Assembly (NCBI GenBank): GCA_934098485.1
Contig: CAKOOH010000003.1
Coordinates: 94,718 to 158,717, forward strand
Origin: an uncultured Bacilli bacterium
Lineage (GTDB): Bacteria; Bacillota_I; Bacilli_A; RF39; UBA660
DNA: 64,000 nt
Direction of reading: 5' to 3'
The translations under genes were made by a program, and so were the position numbers. The notes below the pieces were generated by a model. That model had not been told where the DNA came from and ran no database searches. It was given only the letters and a program-made list of their open reading frames with translations. The first letter of the stretch is position 1; the number at the start of each line of letters is the position of its first letter. This document shows positions 53,421 through 62,576 of this stretch, piece by piece.

Positions 53421-55202
53421 ATGAATTATGTAAATAACAAAAATAAGATTTATAAAGTATTTTTTTCTTTGATAGGTTTTGTTTTAGTCTTAGGCGGCGT
53501 TTCTTATGCTTATTTTTCAACTCAAGTAAAAGATAATGAAACAAATAGTACTTTAACCGCAGTGGCAGCAAATTTAATACTAGAATTTAAAGAAGGAAGT
53601 AATCAAATAAATGGTGATGGTATCTTTCCAGGTTGGAGTGCAACAAAAACATTTACAGTAAATAATAAAAATAAAATAGATGCTTACTATAATTTATATA
53701 TAGATGAAATAAAAAATGAATTAATGAGTGAAAGTATATCATATAAAATAGAAAGTACAGATGGGGGATACACTGGAAACAAGGTATTACTACCAAAAGA
53801 AGATGGCATAATAAAAACAGGAATATACATAAAAGCAAATACAACACATACATATAAAGTAACTACATATTATAACAATTTAGATATTGATCAAAGTAGT
53901 GAAAAAGGAAAAACATTCTCTTTTAAAATAAATATAAAAGCAAATATAAATGATAAATTAATAGTTGATTTAAATGGTGGAACAAGCGAGCAAGATTTTA
54001 ATATATTATATAAAGCAAATGAAGTTATAGAGTTAAAAGAACCAACAAGAAATGGATATACATTTGCGGGATGGGAAGTTATAAGTGGAGATGGAGTTAT
54101 TTTAAATAATTTAATAAAAAATGGTTCCTTTGAAGACGGAACCAAGGGCTGGAATAACAGAACCCTAACTTTATCTTCTGTTCAAAAGAAATATGGAAAT
54201 TATTCTATTAGGAATTATCAATTAGGAAGTCATATTGGCTGCAATCGAAATCTTAATACTATAGGAAATCATACATACTATTATAGTGTATGGCTTTTTG
54301 AAGCAATAAAAAGCAGTGGAACTTGTTATATTGAAGCAGATTTTATATATGATAATGTAAATCATTATAAGGGGATATATCAAGGCGTCCAAACAAATAC
54401 CTGGACGAAAAAAAGTAAATTGATTAATGATATTTCATCGAATGCAATTACAAATTTTTCTATTTGTACTTCTAATGTAACAGATAAAACTCAAGATTGT
54501 TACTGCGATGGAGCATTATTTTTAGATTTAACGGAAAGTTTTGGCGCTGGAAATGAACCAACACAAGAATGGTGTGCTAAAAATTTAGATTATTTTGATG
54601 AATACGCATTAAAAATAGGAAGTAAAGCTACAACAGTAAGAGCTAAATGGAAGAAAACAGTAACACTTACGAATTTAATAAAAAATGGAAGTTTTGAAAA
54701 TAATACTTCGGGATGGTATTTATCGCCCAACGATATAGTTTTATCAACTGAAAAATATAAATTTGGTAATTATTCAGTAAGAAATTATCATGGCGGAGCT
54801 TATACTGGTGCTAATTTTTTAATTGGTGCCGGAATTGGCAATCATATATATTATTATTCATCTTGGATGTATACAGTAAATAAAGGAAGCAATTCTTGCT
54901 ATAATAATATAAATATTAAATATGATGATACTAACCATTGGAGTGAAGCGCATCAGAATAAATTAAATACTTGGGAAAAATTAAGCATTTATAGAAATGA
55001 CACTCCTTCAACGAATTTTAGTATTATAGGTTATTTATGTACATATGCTCCATCTGATAAAACAGAAGATTGTTACTGTGATGGTGCCTTACTTGTTGAT
55101 TTAACAGAAAGTTTTGGTGCTGGAAATGAGCCAAACAAAGAATGGTGCGATGCTAATCTTGATTGGTTTGATGGAACAGTAAGTAAGGAATTTATTTTTT
55201 AG
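53421..55202 (+). CDS. TasA-like surface protein with repeat and carbohydrate-binding-like domains
   Basis: A 593-residue surface protein from ATG 53421. Signal/anchor at ~12-30 then SYAYFSTQVKDNETNST. A camelysin-like domain is followed by an InlB/Listeria-Bacteroides repeat (DLNGGTSEQ, PTRNGYTFAGWE). Next are two ~140-residue repeats beginning NLIKNGSFE and containing CYCDGAL and DLTESFGAGNEP, as in phage tail and carbohydrate-binding-like modules. It lacks a sorting motif. The promoter is poly-G, so expression may be phase variable. Confidence 0.78.
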   Translation: MNYVNNKNKIYKVFFSLIGFVLVLGGVSYAYFSTQVKDNETNSTLTAVAANLILEFKEGSNQINGDGIFPGWSATKTFTVNNKNKIDAYYNLYIDEIKNELMSESISYKIESTDGGYTGNKVLLPKEDGIIKTGIYIKANTTHTYKVTTYYNNLDIDQSSEKGKTFSFKINIKANINDKLIVDLNGGTSEQDFNILYKANEVIELKEPTRNGYTFAGWEVISGDGVILNNLIKNGSFEDGTKGWNNRTLTLSSVQKKYGNYSIRNYQLGSHIGCNRNLNTIGNHTYYYSVWLFEAIKSSGTCYIEADFIYDNVNHYKGIYQGVQTNTWTKKSKLINDISSNAITNFSICTSNVTDKTQDCYCDGALFLDLTESFGAGNEPTQEWCAKNLDYFDEYALKIGSKATTVRAKWKKTVTLTNLIKNGSFENNTSGWYLSPNDIVLSTEKYKFGNYSVRNYHGGAYTGANFLIGAGIGNHIYYYSSWMYTVNKGSNSCYNNINIKYDDTNHWSEAHQNKLNTWEKLSIYRNDTPSTNFSIIGYLCTYAPSDKTEDCYCDGALLVDLTESFGAGNEPNKEWCDANLDWFDGTVSKEFIF

Positions 55203-55206
55203 CAGT

Positions 55207-55233
55207 GTCTATGGTATTAACCATAGACTTTTT
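55207..55233 (+). terminator. Conserved hairpin, copy 4
   Basis: Stem GTCTATGGT/ACCATAGAC (55207-55215 with 55220-55228), 9 bp, followed by five T. Ends the surface gene before it and starts the next cassette. Confidence 0.82.
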
Positions 55234-55250
55234 GAATACATAATATTAAC

Positions 55251-55275
55251 TTGACATGGGGGTTATTTATATAAT
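55251..55275 (+). promoter_or_regulatory. Poly-G spacer promoter, copy 4 (G5)
   Basis: TTGACA (55251-55256), a 13-base spacer with five G, TATAAT (55270-55275), same leader. A 13-base spacer is far from optimal, so this copy should be off or very weak. The gene it drives is decayed. Confidence 0.82.
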
Positions 55276-55301
55276 TATATAGAAAATATCGGGTGATAAA
55301 C

Positions 55302-55851
55302 ATGAATTATGTAAATAACAAAAATAAAATTTATAAGGTTGTTTTTTCTTTAATTGGTTTCATTTTAATGTTAAGTGGTGTTTCTTATGCTTATTTTGTA
55401 TCTAAAGTAAATAACAATGAAAGTGCATCAACTATAGCTGGAGAAGCTGCTAATTTAGAATTAGAATTTAAAGAAGGAAGTAATCAAATAAATGGAGAAG
55501 ATATATTTCCAGGGTGGAGTGATACAAAGACATTTACCGTTAAAAATAACTCATCAATCACTTTAGCATATAAATTTAAAATTTATGATCTAACAAATAA
55601 TATTGTTACAAAATCTATATATTATGAATTAACTGGAAATCAAGGTGAAAATATCCCTAAGCAGCTATTAGGTACAACTAATAGAGATATTTCTGGATCA
55701 ATTATCATCGGACCACACATGACACATTCATATACTTTAACGGTAGTATAGTGATTGGGATAAAAAACATATTGGCTTGTATGTTTATGGCCACTACTGT
55801 AATCAGGGTGAACTTTATGTCGATAACTTAGTAGTAAATGAAGAAGTCTAA
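55302..55851 (+). pseudogene. Decayed TasA-like surface gene
   Basis: An intact 149-residue frame (55302-55751) starts almost identically to the protein at 53421 (MNYVNNKNKIYKV, SYAYFVSKV) but stops inside the last strand of the camelysin domain. Bases 55753-55851, in the next frame, encode DWDKKHIGLYVYGHYCNQGEL and VDNLVVNEEV, a C-terminal module fragment ending in TAA. The two parts were once joined; an internal deletion and frame change broke the gene. The short product might still be made. Confidence 0.7.
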
Positions 55852-55882
55852 TTACAAATTATATACAATTACTTAAAACTCG

Positions 55883-55891
55883 TGCTATAAT
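55883..55891 (+). promoter_or_regulatory. Extended -10 promoter
   Basis: TGCTATAAT (TGn plus perfect -10), 19 bases before the ATG of the next gene, which has GAGGAGGG as Shine-Dalgarno. Confidence 0.6.
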
Positions 55892-55909
55892 GATGATAGA
55901 GGAGGGTAT

Positions 55910-56317
55910 ATGAAAAAGAAAGATATAATTATATTAGTAGTTGCTATTATCTTAACTGGTTTATTTGTTTACTCATTATTCTTTAGCGCCCCTAAATATA
56001 ATGTAACATTTAATACTGACGGTGGTACAAATATTGAAGTGCAAAAAGTAAAAAAGAATGCTACTATAACTAAACCAGAAGATCCAACTAAAGATGGATA
56101 TAAATTTAAAGAATGGCAAGTAAACGGTAATACTTTTAACTTTGACACAGAAATTACCAAAGACATGGAACTAACTGCTATTTGGGAAAAAGTAGAACCA
56201 GCAAAAGATGATAAAACATCTACAACTAAAAAGACAACAACTAAGAAAACTACAACTAAAAAGACAACAACTAAGAAAACTACCACTAAAAAAACTACAA
56301 CTACAACTAAGAAATAA
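55910..56317 (+). CDS. Membrane-anchored InlB-repeat protein with KKTTT tail
   Basis: A 135-residue protein: membrane segment at ~5-24, one InlB/Listeria-Bacteroides repeat (YNVTFNTDGGTNIEV, DGYKFKEWQVNGNTF, ELTAIWEK), then a C-terminal tail of about six KKTTT units. The InlB-type repeat is common in cell-wall proteins. The lysine/threonine tail outside the cell may bind anionic wall polymers, or may be a length-variable spacer. Own promoter. Confidence 0.75.
   Translation: MKKKDIIILVVAIILTGLFVYSLFFSAPKYNVTFNTDGGTNIEVQKVKKNATITKPEDPTKDGYKFKEWQVNGNTFNFDTEITKDMELTAIWEKVEPAKDDKTSTTKKTTTKKTTTKKTTTKKTTTKKTTTTTKK
56221..56292 (+). repeat. 30-bp tandem repeat coding KKTTT units
   Basis: Bases 56221-56250 and 56251-56280 are identical 30-mers, each coding two KKTTT units; a third, mutated unit follows. 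Copy number could change by slippage or recombination without breaking the frame. Confidence 0.85.
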
Positions 56318-56375
56318 ACAAAATTCGACAAATATTTTATTAAAAAATTTATACAATAAGTTCGGGTGATTAAAC

Positions 56376-56813
56376 ATGCGAACTTTTTATATTTTTAAAG
56401 TTAACAAAGAATATTATAAACTTACTAAAAATATACCATTTAATCTTTACAGTGCTTATTTAAATATTCGAATGAGTACCAAAGATAACATTAAATATTT
56501 ATATAATGAATACTTTTCTTTTACCGAAAGTTTTAATCCTAAAATAGTAAATTATACATTATATAATAAAATGAATAAACTTGATGGTTATAGTATTTAT
56601 AATAATATTCATCAGTACACAAATTACTATACAGATGAAGTTAGCAAACTAACCATTTATAATTCCTATATGGTATTAAAAAGCAATGTAAATAATTCTT
56701 CCTTTTTTAAAGAACTTATAAATATTCCTAATTTATTTATCATTGATTTTGATGCTGAAGATTACTTTTGGCTTTCTAGTTTAAAGAATTTAAGGGTTGT
56801 TAATGAGTGCTAA
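56376..56813 (+). CDS. sirA: SirA-like sporulation inhibitor of replication
   Basis: A 145-residue protein that opens TFYIFKVNKEYYKL and ends near DFDAEDYFWLSSLKNLRV, patterns of SirA (YneE), which in B. subtilis binds DnaA domain I to block replication initiation at sporulation. It lies directly before yneF as in B. subtilis. Sequence is quite diverged, so the call rests on the two ends, length and synteny. Whether this organism sporulates is unknown. Confidence 0.65.
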   Translation: MRTFYIFKVNKEYYKLTKNIPFNLYSAYLNIRMSTKDNIKYLYNEYFSFTESFNPKIVNYTLYNKMNKLDGYSIYNNIHQYTNYYTDEVSKLTIYNSYMVLKSNVNNSSFFKELINIPNLFIIDFDAEDYFWLSSLKNLRVVNEC

Positions 56814-56847
56814 TTTAGTGTATAATACTATTTAGGGAGTGATATAT

Positions 56848-57057
56848 ATGTGGCATGATATATTAATGGTATTTATTGGCATCGTTATAGGCGCTATTAT
56901 TGGCTTTTTCGTATGTCGATACTATATGCAAAAATATTTAAAAAAGAATCCACCAATTAATGAAAAAATGATTGAAGCTTTAATGAGTGGTATGGGTAGA
57001 AAACCAAGCTCTAAGCAAGTTAAACAGCTTATGGCTCAAATGAATAAAATGATGTAA
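56848..57057 (+). CDS. yneF: YneF family membrane protein (UPF0154)
   Basis: A 69-residue protein with one N-terminal membrane helix (MVFIGIVIGAIIGFFVCRYYM) and the family C-terminal MGRKPSSKQVKQLMAQMNK. ATG 56848 is 8 bases from GGGAG; GTG 56839 is in frame upstream. Function unknown; conserved throughout Bacilli next to SirA. Confidence 0.9.
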   Translation: MWHDILMVFIGIVIGAIIGFFVCRYYMQKYLKKNPPINEKMIEALMSGMGRKPSSKQVKQLMAQMNKMM

Positions 57058-57059
57058 TT

Positions 57060-57467
57060 ATGAAAATTGATTTAAGAAAGCTATATGCTTTAAATAAATT
57101 AGAACTTGATAATTTCGTTTTAATACCTAAAGAGTATTACGAAAAAATGGGTGTTAAATCCATGGATAAGGTTCATGTTACTGGCTCTGCTTCTATTAAC
57201 TATGAAAGAAATATTGAACTAAATTTAACCGTAACAGGAAAATTTATTATTCCTTGCCAAATTAGTTTTGAAGATGTTGATGTCCCGTTTAATACTTCAT
57301 TTATGGAAGAAATAGACGAAAACACGGTAAATGACGAATTTTATCTTGATTTATTAGACATTTTATGGGAAAATATTGTCTTGGAAATTCCCATGAGAGT
57401 TGTAAAAGAGGGAGTTAAAATAGAAAATCTTCAAGGTGAAGGTTGGGAGTTAAAAGAAGAAATTTAA
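57060..57467 (+). CDS. yceD: YceD family protein (DUF177)
   Basis: A 135-residue DUF177 protein with the central IPCQISFEDVDVPFN and conserved acidic stretch, located before rpmF as in nearly all bacteria. YceD-type proteins are implicated in 23S rRNA accumulation. It starts two bases after yneF, so the two may be cotranscribed. Confidence 0.88.
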   Translation: MKIDLRKLYALNKLELDNFVLIPKEYYEKMGVKSMDKVHVTGSASINYERNIELNLTVTGKFIIPCQISFEDVDVPFNTSFMEEIDENTVNDEFYLDLLDILWENIVLEIPMRVVKEGVKIENLQGEGWELKEEI

Positions 57468-57493
57468 CTTAGATACGGAAGGAGTGATTACTT

Positions 57494-57685
57494 ATGGCAG
57501 TTCCTTTTAGAAGAACTAGTAAAACTAAAAAAAGAATGCGTCGTACTCATTTAAAAAAAGTTGCCGCTGGATTAGTAACTTGTCCAAATTGTAAAGAAGC
57601 AATTAGACCTCATCGTGCTTGTCCAAATTGTGGTTTTTATAAGGGTAAAGAAGTTATTAAAGTTAGTGAAGATAAAGAAAACTAA
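57494..57685 (+). CDS. rpmF: 50S ribosomal protein L32
   Basis: A 63-residue L32 with [18 protein letters not shown] and four zinc cysteines (CPNC...CPNCG). The usual pattern is [11 protein letters not shown]. Preceded by GGAAGGAG. Zinc-type, like L36 and S14 in this window. Confidence 0.95.
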   Translation: MAVPFRRTSKTKKRMRRTHLKKVAAGLVTCPNCKEAIRPHRACPNCGFYKGKEVIKVSEDKEN

Positions 57686-57693
57686 CTTTTTTT
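57661..57693 (+). terminator. Terminator after rpmF
   Basis: Seven-base-pair stem AGTTAGT/ACTAACT (57661-57667 with 57681-57687) and T run, overlapping the end of the gene. Confidence 0.6.
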
Positions 57694-57724
57694 CATAAAT
57701 ATTTAAAGAAAGAAGTTGAATTAA

Positions 57725-58333
57725 ATGAATTTTATGACCGGTTTAGGAATTATTTCTGCCGTTTTAGGAATATTTTTTGTTGTATTTTGTATTATTTTTG
57801 GGGTAGGTTTTATTTTAACTATCATTGGTAAATGGAAAGTATTTAAAAAATGTGGTAAACAAGGTTGGGAAGCCATAATACCTTTTTATAGTGATTACAT
57901 TTTATGTGAAATTGCTGGTTTAGAATGGTGGTTCTTTCTTATTATTAATGCCGTAGTTATTTGTAATGTTTTGTTATTATCAATCTTATCGCCACTTGCT
58001 GGTCTAGCCGCTTTAGGTGCTAAATTCTGTGCTAATTACAATTTAGCTAAAAAATTTAGTAAAGATCCTGTTGGTTATGGTATCGGATTAACTATCTTAC
58101 CATTTATCTTTTATCCAATTTTAGGCTTTGGTATGAATGATTTTAATGATGTAAAAGTTTCTAGTTATGGACCTTTTACAGATACTAGAGAAGGAAGTTT
58201 TGAAACTGCTAATAATAGTGATAATAAAGAAGAACCTAAAACCAAAAAGTCTATTAAGAAATGTCCTAATTGTAAATTCACTATAGATAAAGAAGATAAA
58301 TTCTGTCCTAACTGTGGAACCAAAATAGATTAA
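57725..58333 (+). CDS. DUF5684-like membrane protein with zinc ribbon
   Basis: A 202-residue protein. Membrane helices near residues 8-33, 64-95 and 120-137 surround the family-like KWKVFKKCGKQGWEAIIPFYSDY loop (positions 57833-57890). The C-terminus is a cytosolic zinc ribbon with CPNC...CPNCG. Function unknown; similar proteins occur widely in Bacillota. Monocistronic. Confidence 0.75.
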   Translation: MNFMTGLGIISAVLGIFFVVFCIIFGVGFILTIIGKWKVFKKCGKQGWEAIIPFYSDYILCEIAGLEWWFFLIINAVVICNVLLLSILSPLAGLAALGAKFCANYNLAKKFSKDPVGYGIGLTILPFIFYPILGFGMNDFNDVKVSSYGPFTDTREGSFETANNSDNKEEPKTKKSIKKCPNCKFTIDKEDKFCPNCGTKID

Positions 58334-58347
58334 CAATCAAAGACTTT

Positions 58348-58374
58348 GAGTACAGCATATTGTACTCATTTTTT
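58348..58374 (+). terminator. Terminator before 58414
   Basis: Perfect 7-bp stem GAGTACA/TGTACTC (58348-58354 with 58361-58367) and T run. Confidence 0.82.
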
Positions 58375-58413
58375 AATTATGTTATAATTTTTATAGATAG
58401 GAAAGTGAAGATA

Positions 58414-58770
58414 GTGAAGAAAAATAAATTGATTTTAACTCATTGTCCTAATTTTTATAAGATAATTAATTTTGAATTTTCTGAAGACGATAAAATAACT
58501 GCTAAACTAATTGAATTATATAAAGAATTTATTTTTAGTATTGACCCTGAAATTCCTTTGGAATTAAAAAAGGTTGAAAAAATAGACGAAATTTTAAATA
58601 AATACTTAGAAGATTATTATTTTAGAAAAGAAATAAGGAGAGATTTATTATCCATAAAAGTTAGTAAAAGTGATAATATTATAACGGCTCTAATTGAAAA
58701 AATCTTTGAATTATTTGATAATTATGAAACCGGCTACACTAGAAATATTTATTTTGCGAGGTGGATTTAA
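58414..58770 (+). CDS. Hypothetical small soluble protein
   Basis: A 118-residue protein, no family recognised. Start GTG 58414 lies 8 bases after AGGAAAG and 26 bases after TATAAT (58383-58388); the open frame extends upstream to 58360 but into the terminator. A helical C-terminal half (IITALIEKIFELFDNYETG). Its stop overlaps the next start by one base. Confidence 0.6.
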   Translation: MKKNKLILTHCPNFYKIINFEFSEDDKITAKLIELYKEFIFSIDPEIPLELKKVEKIDEILNKYLEDYYFRKEIRRDLLSIKVSKSDNIITALIEKIFELFDNYETGYTRNIYFARWI

Positions 58771-59669
58771 TGGATGAAGATTTTTATATTGAAGAAACAA
58801 ATCCTTTAAAAATAGCATTTACTATAATCTTTTTTATCGGTTTAATTTGCTTTGGAGTATATTCATATTTTCATTATTATAAAGCTAATGCTATAAGTTT
58901 AAAACCTGTAACGATTGAGTTAGGTAAACCCGTATCAAAAAACATTAATGATTATATTGAAGGAAATAATATTGATAAATATACTTTAGATGTTTCCAGT
59001 ATTAGTGTTGATGAAAATAGTAATACTAACAGTACTGGCGAGTATTCATATAAAATAAAATCAAATGATAAAGAACTCAAAGGAAAAGTTTTTGTTAAAG
59101 ATACAACTAAACCAATTGTTGAAGTAAATGATTTAACAGTTGGAGTAAATGAATCTTTTAATCCTAATGAATTTTTAACCAAATGTGATGATTTATCACT
59201 TCCTTGTAAAGTAAAATATAAAAAGCCTAGTGATGAAAAAATAAATGACAAAGAGGGCACATATACTATAAAAATTGTTATAAGTGATAGTGCCGGTAAC
59301 GAAGTAACCAAAGATGTTAATTTAATTGTATCTAAAGATAATAGCTTAGAAAATATTAAATCTAAAGACTTAACTTATGATCATAACTCTGCTAATGATA
59401 TTAGTTGGAATCAAACCTATACTTTAAAATTAGAAACTGCCTTAAATCCAGATGAAAGTGCTTACGAAAAAGCCTTATCTGAAATATCATCTAAAGAATA
59501 TTCTTTTAATAAAGCCGTAAAAAATAAAGAAATGTTAATTATTTATAATAAATACGAATATGCTATCGGCTTTAGCATAAAATATACTTTTGAAGATGAA
59601 ACAGTTCTTTATGTTACAAATGATAATGCTACCGAAATAGTTTCTGAAGAAGAGACTACAAGCAATTAA
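58770..59669 (+). CDS. Membrane-anchored protein with Ig-like domain
   Basis: A 299-residue protein: cytosolic acidic start, membrane segment at ~15-35, then an extracytosolic part with an Ig-like (DUF5011-type) domain visible as VNDLTVGVNESFNPNEFL, EGTYTIKIVISDSAGN and VTKDVNLIV. The region after residue 200 has no recognisable domain. ATG 58770 follows GAGGTGG. Coupled to the previous gene by TAATG. Confidence 0.72.
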   Translation: MDEDFYIEETNPLKIAFTIIFFIGLICFGVYSYFHYYKANAISLKPVTIELGKPVSKNINDYIEGNNIDKYTLDVSSISVDENSNTNSTGEYSYKIKSNDKELKGKVFVKDTTKPIVEVNDLTVGVNESFNPNEFLTKCDDLSLPCKVKYKKPSDEKINDKEGTYTIKIVISDSAGNEVTKDVNLIVSKDNSLENIKSKDLTYDHNSANDISWNQTYTLKLETALNPDESAYEKALSEISSKEYSFNKAVKNKEMLIIYNKYEYAIGFSIKYTFEDETVLYVTNDNATEIVSEEETTSN

Positions 59670-59714
59670 AAATCTGCGAAAAATCTAAAAGTAGGGTAAA
59701 TTATAAAAAAACTC

Positions 59715-59743
59715 TTGATAATAAATATATTTTTTGATAATAT
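59715..59743 (+). promoter_or_regulatory. Promoter of the tRNA-Met gene
   Basis: TTGATA (59715-59720), 17-base spacer, TAATAT (59738-59743), 21 bases before the tRNA. Confidence 0.55.
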
Positions 59744-59764
59744 ATTTTTGTTAAGAATTTTTAT

Positions 59765-59841
59765 GGCGGTGTAGCTCAGTTGGCTAGAGCATCCGGTTCA
59801 TACCCGGCAGGTCGGGAGTTCAAATCTCTCCGCCGCTACCA
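59765..59841 (+). tRNA. Elongator tRNA-Met (CAT)
   Basis: A 77-base cloverleaf with the acceptor GGCGGTG and CGCCGCT arms, D-loop AGCTCAGTTGGCTAGAGC, anticodon CAT in GGTTCATACCC, T-arm GGGAGTTCAAATCTCTC and encoded CCA end. Nearly the same as the bacillary elongator tRNA-Met. The anticodon could also be a tRNA-Ile2 with lysidine, but the body matches Met. Confidence 0.93.
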
Positions 59842-59851
59842 ATTAGATAAT

Positions 59852-59890
59852 AAAAAGTGTTAAATCATTATTGATTTAGCACTTTTTTTT
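59852..59890 (+). terminator. Terminator of the tRNA gene
   Basis: Sixteen-base-pair stem with one G-T wobble (59852-59867 with 59872-59887) and T run. Confidence 0.88.
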
Positions 59891-59910
59891 ATATCTTGTG
59901 CCGATAATGT

Positions 59911-60054
59911 GTGCCAAATCAACAAATACTCTCATATATATGTATTTTAGAAGATGAAACAAAAGTTAGTCAAAGGTTTAATTTTTATCTTAATGAAAAT
60001 TTAACCGATATTTCTTCTTTAGACAAAAACATAAAAACAATAAGTTCATTATAA
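59911..60054 (+). pseudogene. Possible gene remnant
   Basis: An open frame of 47 codons (possible GTG start) that reads ILEDETKVSQRFNFYLNENL before its TAA. There is no Shine-Dalgarno or promoter. Its composition is protein-like, so it may be the tail of a gene lost when the DNA next to the tRNA was rearranged. Very tentative. Confidence 0.25.
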
Positions 60055-60137
60055 ATTTTTATGTTATAATAAATATGAAAAGAATAAACTTTTCAATACA
60101 TTTAATGAACTTTTTAAGATTTAAGGAGTGTGGTAGT

Positions 60138-62576
60138 ATGATAAAGAAATTTTTAAATGTAGTATTTATATGTATAGGTTTATTGATGCAAAGCTTTCTT
60201 TTTGTTATACCAGTAATGGCAGAAGAAGTTAAAGAACCTACACTAAAAATTAATGGTATTTATCAAGGCGATAATTTAGCTAAAATAGATGAAGATGGTA
60301 ATTATATAATTGATAAATATAATAAAGTTATATTAGATTTTGAACTTGAAAATATTAATACAACTGATGATTATTATGTTAGGCTTATGGATGAAAATGG
60401 CGGTTATTATGGTGGAATGTATAACAATTTGCAAGGTTATAGAGAACAAATTTATTTTAATAATTTATATTATGCAGATGATGAAATATTTACTTATGAG
60501 ATTAAAATTTGTGATGAGAGAAAATGCAATAAACAATATGCATCAGAAACAATTAATCTTAAACTAACTTATTTTGATGATATTAAAGATAGCAAAATTA
60601 AAATTAGTGATATTAAACAAGGAAATAAAGATATTAATGCAAAAGATACTGATGATTATGTAAAACAAATCTATTTAAATAATAAACAAAATATTTCTTT
60701 TAAACTTACTGGGGAAAACTTAATAGATAATGCAGAATATAAAATTTCTTATGGTGCAATTCAAAATGAATTAATATATAAAGGCAGTGAACTTGAACAA
60801 GGTATTGATTTTAACTTTTATACTAATTTAGAAAGTAGTTTTTGGATTAATACTAGTTTAAACGATATTCAACTTAACACACCATTAAAATATTCCGATG
60901 GAAATACTACTTATGATTATTTTAATATATCATTAATAGAAGATGATACTTTACCAAGTTATAGTTCAAAGTTAATTTATACTAATTTTGAAGATACTGA
61001 AATTAAAAAATCTGATATAGAATTATATTACAGAGAATATTTTATTATTAATAGTAATTTTCATAATGCAAATAACACTTTATCTTTAAGTATTAATGGA
61101 AATGATTATATTGATAAAGATTATCCTGTATCAGTTGAAGTTAAAAAAGGTAATTCTACAATTTACAATAAAGAATTAAATGTAAATGGTTTATTATTAA
61201 ATAATGGTTATGAAATAGAATTAAAAGATTTAGTTTTAGAATTAAATAAAGAAGAAGATTTAAATGCAGAGTTATATGAATTTTATGTTGAAGTTGATGA
61301 CATAATAACAAAACAAGAATATAAATATAACTCTTTAGGAAAAGATGCATATTTATCATCAAATATTTTCTTTGAAAATGGTAAAAAGAATTTATCAGCA
61401 TTTAGGGGAGATGGAAATTACTTTTATGGTAGCGGTATTTATGATACTAATAAAGATGTTTTCACAAAATATTCTTCAATATATTTAAGATATATGGGAG
61501 AAAATTTCAATGATAACGATACTTATGAATATACTTTAGAATATGGTAGTTATATTGAAAATACTGAATTTTATGCAAGAGATTATGAAGTAGAATTAAA
61601 ACAAGGACAAGTTAAAGGTTCAGAATTAAATACTATAGGTTTGTTATTTAAAGTAGATAATTATAAAAATTATGAAAATCCTACTTATAAATTAACAATT
61701 AAAAAAGGCGATGAAATATTATATAGCGATGCACCAGTATTACACATAGTTGATTCTCCAACTTTGGCAAATGCTAGTCTAAAAGCAAATAGCAAAAATT
61801 TATATTTACAAACAAGTGATTTATCATATATAGCAACAAGAAATGCACCAATAGATATAGTTATCTCTGGACTTGGTTTTGAAGAAAATACCGATTATGA
61901 ATTTAACTTTTGTTATTATAAAAATTTTGAAGATGAAAGCTGGAGTGAAGATAATGAAAAATGCGGAACAACTACATTTAAAGGAAAAGAATTAAATAAT
62001 GGAACCGCAAAAATTCATTTTAAAGATAAGATAGATGAAAAAGCAAGTTCATATAGTTTTTATGTAACGTGTGACTTAAAGAATGCATTTTTGGAAAATG
62101 TTGCTATTCAAGGTGGTTTTGAAGTAACTTTTGTTGATAGCAAAGACTTATTTCCTAACTTAACAAAATACTTTGTTGATAATGTTAGCGATTTAATTAA
62201 GAATATTAGTAAAAATACAAGTGTAGAAGATTTTACAAAAAATGTTGATGTAAAAGACAATGGAAAAGTAAAAATTTATGATACTACTGGAACAACTGAA
62301 ATTACTGGAAATGTTGGAACTGGTATGATAGCAAGAGTTGTAAATGAATATGATGAAAATGTTTTAGATTTAGATGTTGTAGTTAAAGGCGATGTTTCTG
62401 GAGATGGTAATATTTCTATTACTGACTTAGTTAAGGTTAAAAGACATTTATCACAAGATGAAGAATTAACTGGTGTTTATGAAGTTGCGGGTAATATTAC
62501 TGATACTGGAGAAATTGGTATAACTGATTTAGTTAAAATTAGTAGAGATGTTGCTAAAATTCAAGAGGTGCAATAA
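60138..62576 (+). CDS. Secreted dockerin-bearing protein
   Basis: An 812-residue protein. Signal peptide of ~30 residues ending near VMAEE; ATG 60138 with AAGGAGTG (the open frame reaches 60075). Most of the length is beta-rich repeats of unknown type (TLKINGIYQGDN, IKISDIKQGNKDI). The C-terminus (~745-812) is a type I dockerin: GDVSGDGNISITDLVKVKRHL and a second, weaker GNITDTGEIGITDLVKISRD. Its stop overlaps the next ATG (TAATG). It is expected to bind a cohesin, and the next gene encodes one. Confidence 0.85.
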   Translation: MIKKFLNVVFICIGLLMQSFLFVIPVMAEEVKEPTLKINGIYQGDNLAKIDEDGNYIIDKYNKVILDFELENINTTDDYYVRLMDENGGYYGGMYNNLQGYREQIYFNNLYYADDEIFTYEIKICDERKCNKQYASETINLKLTYFDDIKDSKIKISDIKQGNKDINAKDTDDYVKQIYLNNKQNISFKLTGENLIDNAEYKISYGAIQNELIYKGSELEQGIDFNFYTNLESSFWINTSLNDIQLNTPLKYSDGNTTYDYFNISLIEDDTLPSYSSKLIYTNFEDTEIKKSDIELYYREYFIINSNFHNANNTLSLSINGNDYIDKDYPVSVEVKKGNSTIYNKELNVNGLLLNNGYEIELKDLVLELNKEEDLNAELYEFYVEVDDIITKQEYKYNSLGKDAYLSSNIFFENGKKNLSAFRGDGNYFYGSGIYDTNKDVFTKYSSIYLRYMGENFNDNDTYEYTLEYGSYIENTEFYARDYEVELKQGQVKGSELNTIGLLFKVDNYKNYENPTYKLTIKKGDEILYSDAPVLHIVDSPTLANASLKANSKNLYLQTSDLSYIATRNAPIDIVISGLGFEENTDYEFNFCYYKNFEDESWSEDNEKCGTTTFKGKELNNGTAKIHFKDKIDEKASSYSFYVTCDLKNAFLENVAIQGGFEVTFVDSKDLFPNLTKYFVDNVSDLIKNISKNTSVEDFTKNVDVKDNGKVKIYDTTGTTEITGNVGTGMIARVVNEYDENVLDLDVVVKGDVSGDGNISITDLVKVKRHLSQDEELTGVYEVAGNITDTGEIGITDLVKISRDVAKIQEVQ

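Noticed and set aside
56221..56317. Tandem repeats as a CRISPR array
   Set aside because: The repeat units are contiguous, without spacers, and encode an in-frame KKTTT tail.
60075..60137. Longer N-terminus for the dockerin protein from ATG 60075
   Set aside because: ATG 60138 has a good AAGGAGTG and places the signal peptide at the very start; the extra 21 residues would precede it.
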